Origin: JASJHI01 sp965371355
GTDB taxonomy: Bacteria > Actinomycetota > Acidimicrobiia > Acidimicrobiales > Ilumatobacteraceae
Assembly (NCBI GenBank): GCA_965371355.1
Contig: CBDUYD010000071.1
Location: 1 to 14,536, forward strand
Direction of reading: 5' to 3'
DNA: 14,536 nt
Part shown: one piece after another, positions 12,423 through 14,536 of the stretch
Layout: the number at the start of each line of letters is the position of its first letter
How positions within the stretch are numbered: position 1 is the stretch's first letter
Made by a program: the position numbers and the translations under genes
The notes under the pieces: generated by a model
The model's database searches: none
What the model saw: only the letters and a program-made list of their open reading frames with translations
Told to the model about the DNA's origin: nothing

Positions 12423-13958
12423 TCACCTGCTCTCCGCCCGCCGGCGTGCCACCGTTGCTGCTGTGGCCCCACCGACCGCGGCGGCGACACCCGCCGCCCA
12501 CCTTCTCGGATTCGTGATCGCCGGCTGCTTGTCCAGTACTAGCGGCATCACGTCGAGGCAGATGCGCGTCGTCACACCCGCAGGGTCCTGGCCGAAGACG
12601 ACCCGCATCGGATCTAGCCCCGAGTCCGATAGATCGATCAGGAACACGTAGGGATCGTTGTCGTCGCCGGGGTGCAGAGCGAAACCTCGGGCCAGGGCCG
12701 GAATCGGGGTCAGGAATCGAAGCATCAATCGGCCGCCTCGAACGAAGACCTCAGCTCCGGCGCCCATCATGCCGCGCAGACGTACGTCGCTGAGCAGGGC
12801 AGACAGCCGGTACCACCCTCGGAAGTCATCCCACAACTCGGGGTGGTGCGGGATGTCGGTCCGGACCGTGCGGTCCGGGATGCCCAACAGCGGTCGAAGA
12901 ATACGTGAGGCCTCGGCCGGCAGCCAGAAGTCGGCTTTGTTGGCCCCGTTGGTGAAGACCATCACCCCGACACCGTCGTCAGGCGCCACGAGAATCTGGG
13001 AGTGGAAACCGGGATGGGCGCCCTGATGGCCGACGGCGTGTCGACCAGCGAGGTCGATGCGGAAGAAACCCAGACCCATGCCGGGTATCCGAGGATCGGG
13101 CTGATACTGCGGAGCGAACATCATCGCCAACGTCTCGGGTCTGAGGATCGAGCCGTGCTCGTTCGACCCGCCACCGGTGAGCGCCGCCAGGTAGCGGGCC
13201 ATGTCCCTCGGCGTCGAATAGATCGACGCGGCCCCCGCGGTCACCATCTCACGGTCATCGACCGTCGCCACGCCGCCGGAACGGATCTCGTATCCCACGG
13301 CGAGATGCTCCTCGACCTGCTTGGAGCGGAGCAGATCGGAGTCTGCCATGCCAAGGGGTTCAAAGATGTGCTCAAAGAAGTACCGGTCGAGGGACTCTCC
13401 GCTCACATCCTCGACGAGCTGCCCGAGCGTGGTGGGCCCATGGTTGTTGTAGACGAAACGGCTCCCCGGCTCGGCGTGTAGACGAAGACCACCACGGTAG
13501 AAGTCGGCCGGTGACGGTACCGTCTCTCCCGCCTTCACGCTCTCGCCGAAGTCCGGCAGGAACGCGCCCCAAGGATGGGCCAACTCGCCGAGACCCGCCG
13601 TGTGGGTCAACAGATGCCGCGCCGTCGCCGGCCGATCCCCGGGCCTCGCCGGAATCAGCTCATAGGCGCGCAAGTAGTCGTTCGCGGGGGCATCGAGATC
13701 CACCAACCCTTGCTCCCACAGTTGCATGACGGCGACCGCGGTGAAGGTCTTCGTGATGGAAGCGATCCGAAACACCGTTTCCTCAGTGATCGGCCGGTCC
13801 GAGGCGATACTCGCGACCCCACGCCCAGCGAACAACTCGAGACGTCCGTCTCGAACCACTTCCACCGCCAGTCCGACCGCAGGGTGTCGGTTGAGGATCT
13901 CGTTGACGGTTGCCCCGATCTCGAGCCCCTCGATCTTGGGCGTGGCTCGTTGCTGCAT
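12423..13958 (-). CDS. Serine hydrolase, beta-lactamase/penicillin-binding-like family (PF00144)
   Basis: 511 residues from ATG 13958, preceded directly by an in-frame TAG, so this is the first possible start; no clear ribosome-binding site is seen. Class C-type catalytic motifs are present: SITK (Ser67 nucleophile, Lys70), YNN (Tyr170-Asn172) and HQG (311-313), the HxG counterpart of KTG. RHLLTHTAGLG, FEPLGMADSDL and STPRDMARYLAAL are typical family blocks. After the catalytic domain (to about 360) comes a C-terminal region with beta-rich segments and a final Ala/Gly-rich stretch WAAGVAAAVGGATAATVARR that could be a weak membrane helix. No N-terminal signal peptide is visible, so true peptidoglycan or beta-lactam action is doubtful; an esterase, amidase or D-aminopeptidase-like role is as likely. 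It lies alone between the repeat at 12262 and the hairpin cluster. Confidence 0.9.
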   Translation of the reverse strand: MQQRATPKIEGLEIGATVNEILNRHPAVGLAVEVVRDGRLELFAGRGVASIASDRPITEETVFRIASITKTFTAVAVMQLWEQGLVDLDAPANDYLRAYELIPARPGDRPATARHLLTHTAGLGELAHPWGAFLPDFGESVKAGETVPSPADFYRGGLRLHAEPGSRFVYNNHGPTTLGQLVEDVSGESLDRYFFEHIFEPLGMADSDLLRSKQVEEHLAVGYEIRSGGVATVDDREMVTAGAASIYSTPRDMARYLAALTGGGSNEHGSILRPETLAMMFAPQYQPDPRIPGMGLGFFRIDLAGRHAVGHQGAHPGFHSQILVAPDDGVGVMVFTNGANKADFWLPAEASRILRPLLGIPDRTVRTDIPHHPELWDDFRGWYRLSALLSDVRLRGMMGAGAEVFVRGGRLMLRFLTPIPALARGFALHPGDDNDPYVFLIDLSDSGLDPMRVVFGQDPAGVTTRICLDVMPLVLDKQPAITNPRRWAAGVAAAVGGATAATVARRRAESR

Positions 13959-14127
13959 CTAATCGGGCGGCGGTTCTTGGCGCACCCTCTCCTGTGCCCA
14001 AGGTTACCCGGCGAGCAGCACCGTCCCCCATGAGACCACCGACACTCAGCGGCATGGACCGTCGAGGGATCACCCATCGCGCGTCTGTGGAAGCCCTTTG
14101 GCCACTCTCTGGTACCTCCGAATGCGA

Positions 14128-14167
14128 CCCCCGATCTTGGCTTGATTCCGGCCTCGAGATCGGGGTC
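14128..14167. repeat. Inverted repeat 1 of the right-end hairpin cluster
   Basis: CCCCGATCT (14129-14137) and AGATCGGGG (14157-14165) are perfect 9-bp arms around a 19-nt loop; with one bulged C the stem extends to GAC/GTC. Together with the two following repeats it makes up most of the structure in the gene-free stretch 13959-14340. Confidence 0.55.
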
Positions 14168-14168
14168 A

Positions 14169-14234
14169 GATACATCTATCAGATCTCACCGTCGGTGAAC
14201 GGGTGCTCGCCGACGGTCACGCCCACGATGTATC
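14169..14234. repeat. Nested inverted repeat 2
   Basis: Outer arms are GATACATC (14169-14176) and GATGTATC (14227-14234). Inner arms are ACCGTCGG (14188-14195) and CCGACGGT (14210-14217) with a 14-nt loop. Both pairs are perfect and concentric to within a few bases. GATACATC also occurs twice at the end of the att-like unit near 12242-12259. Confidence 0.55.
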
Positions 14235-14300
14235 AGATTGGCCATCCATGAATCAGTCCCGGCGAAGCCGGCACGAGTCTGTAGCGGACTCAGCAGCTCG

Positions 14301-14334
14301 GACATCGCCACCGGCACAGACCGGTGGCGATGTC
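14301..14334. terminator. 14-bp perfect hairpin, terminator-like
   Basis: GACATCGCCACCGG (14301-14314) and CCGGTGGCGATGTC (14321-14334) pair perfectly around a 6-nt loop, the strongest hairpin in the window. No T tract follows on either side. It lies just upstream of the truncated regulator fragment and could be a terminator insulating it, or the end of a small mobile repeat. Confidence 0.45.
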
Positions 14335-14340
14335 GCGTAA

Positions 14341-14536
14341 GCCCGAATCAGCCGGTCAGAGAGCCGACGGCGCCGTCGACGTGGGTGCCGCCCGGCGGGC
14401 GCGTCCAGCACGATCCGCAGCTACGCTGCTCAACTCCGCAAGGCGCTCGGGGAGGCCTGCCGGGGGGCCGACGAACTGATTGTGACGGAGCAGGGCGGCT
14501 ACAGCCTGCGAATCGACATCGATGCGATCGATGCCG
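14341..14536 (+). pseudogene. SARP/BTAD regulator DNA-binding-domain fragment, 5' truncated, continues past window
   Basis: After an in-frame TAA (14338-14340) the frame stays open to the window end. From about 14392 it reads PAGASSTIRSYAAQLRKALG, then DELIVTEQGGYSLRIDIDAIDA. This is the recognition-helix and wing part of an OmpR-like winged helix in SARP/BTAD regulators, comparable to TATLQSQVSRLRAVL and GYRF in the regulator at 1169-4141. The first half of the domain is missing and there is no ATG, GTG or TTG in frame before the homology. It is therefore a 5'-truncated gene, unless the real start was lost by a frameshift. Its downstream part may still be long and cannot be judged here. Confidence 0.6.

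Noticed and set aside
14259..14271. CCGGC-GAA-GCCGG mini-hairpin
   Set aside because: Five-bp stem in GC-rich DNA; expected often by chance.

Overview
The window is high-GC DNA with GTG starts, clear Shine-Dalgarno motifs, a large SARP/BTAD-type regulator and FtsX-family exporters. This points to an Actinomycetota chromosome; an Acidimicrobiia-like lineage is possible, but the sequence does not fix it. No rRNA, intact tRNA, CRISPR array, transposase or integrase gene was found.

Left part (1-4141): the 3' end of a phosphoribosyltransferase/dienelactone-hydrolase fusion gene, then a decayed fragment of a CPA1/NhaP-type cation:proton antiporter, then a 990-residue AfsR/SARP-like ATPase regulator on the minus strand. 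The regulator is divergent from a two-gene operon encoding a Cys-rich DUF1326 protein and a DUF2182 membrane protein. The shared intergenic region carries 11-bp-phased CTTGCA repeats and a separate dyad, both candidate operators.

Middle (5810-9681): a MacB/LolD-type ABC ATPase overlapping a two-domain FtsX permease, which together should form an exporter, convergent with a DUF4188 gene on the minus strand.

Right-centre (9750-12262) is the most interesting stretch. Two two-gene plus-strand modules lie between diverged copies of a repeat containing the 3' half of tRNA-Pro(UGG), from anticodon loop to T-arm. Module 1 is the 'mobile mystery protein A/B' pair (Xre-type HTH plus Fic). Module 2 is a Phd/YefM antitoxin plus a RelE/ParE toxin. 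There is no recombinase. This looks like a tandem series of very small tRNA-targeted islands, each carrying one toxin-antitoxin-like operon.

Right end (12423-14536): a serine beta-lactamase-like hydrolase on the minus strand, a gene-free stretch with three strong inverted repeats, and a BTAD/SARP DNA-binding-domain fragment with no usable start codon that runs off the window.
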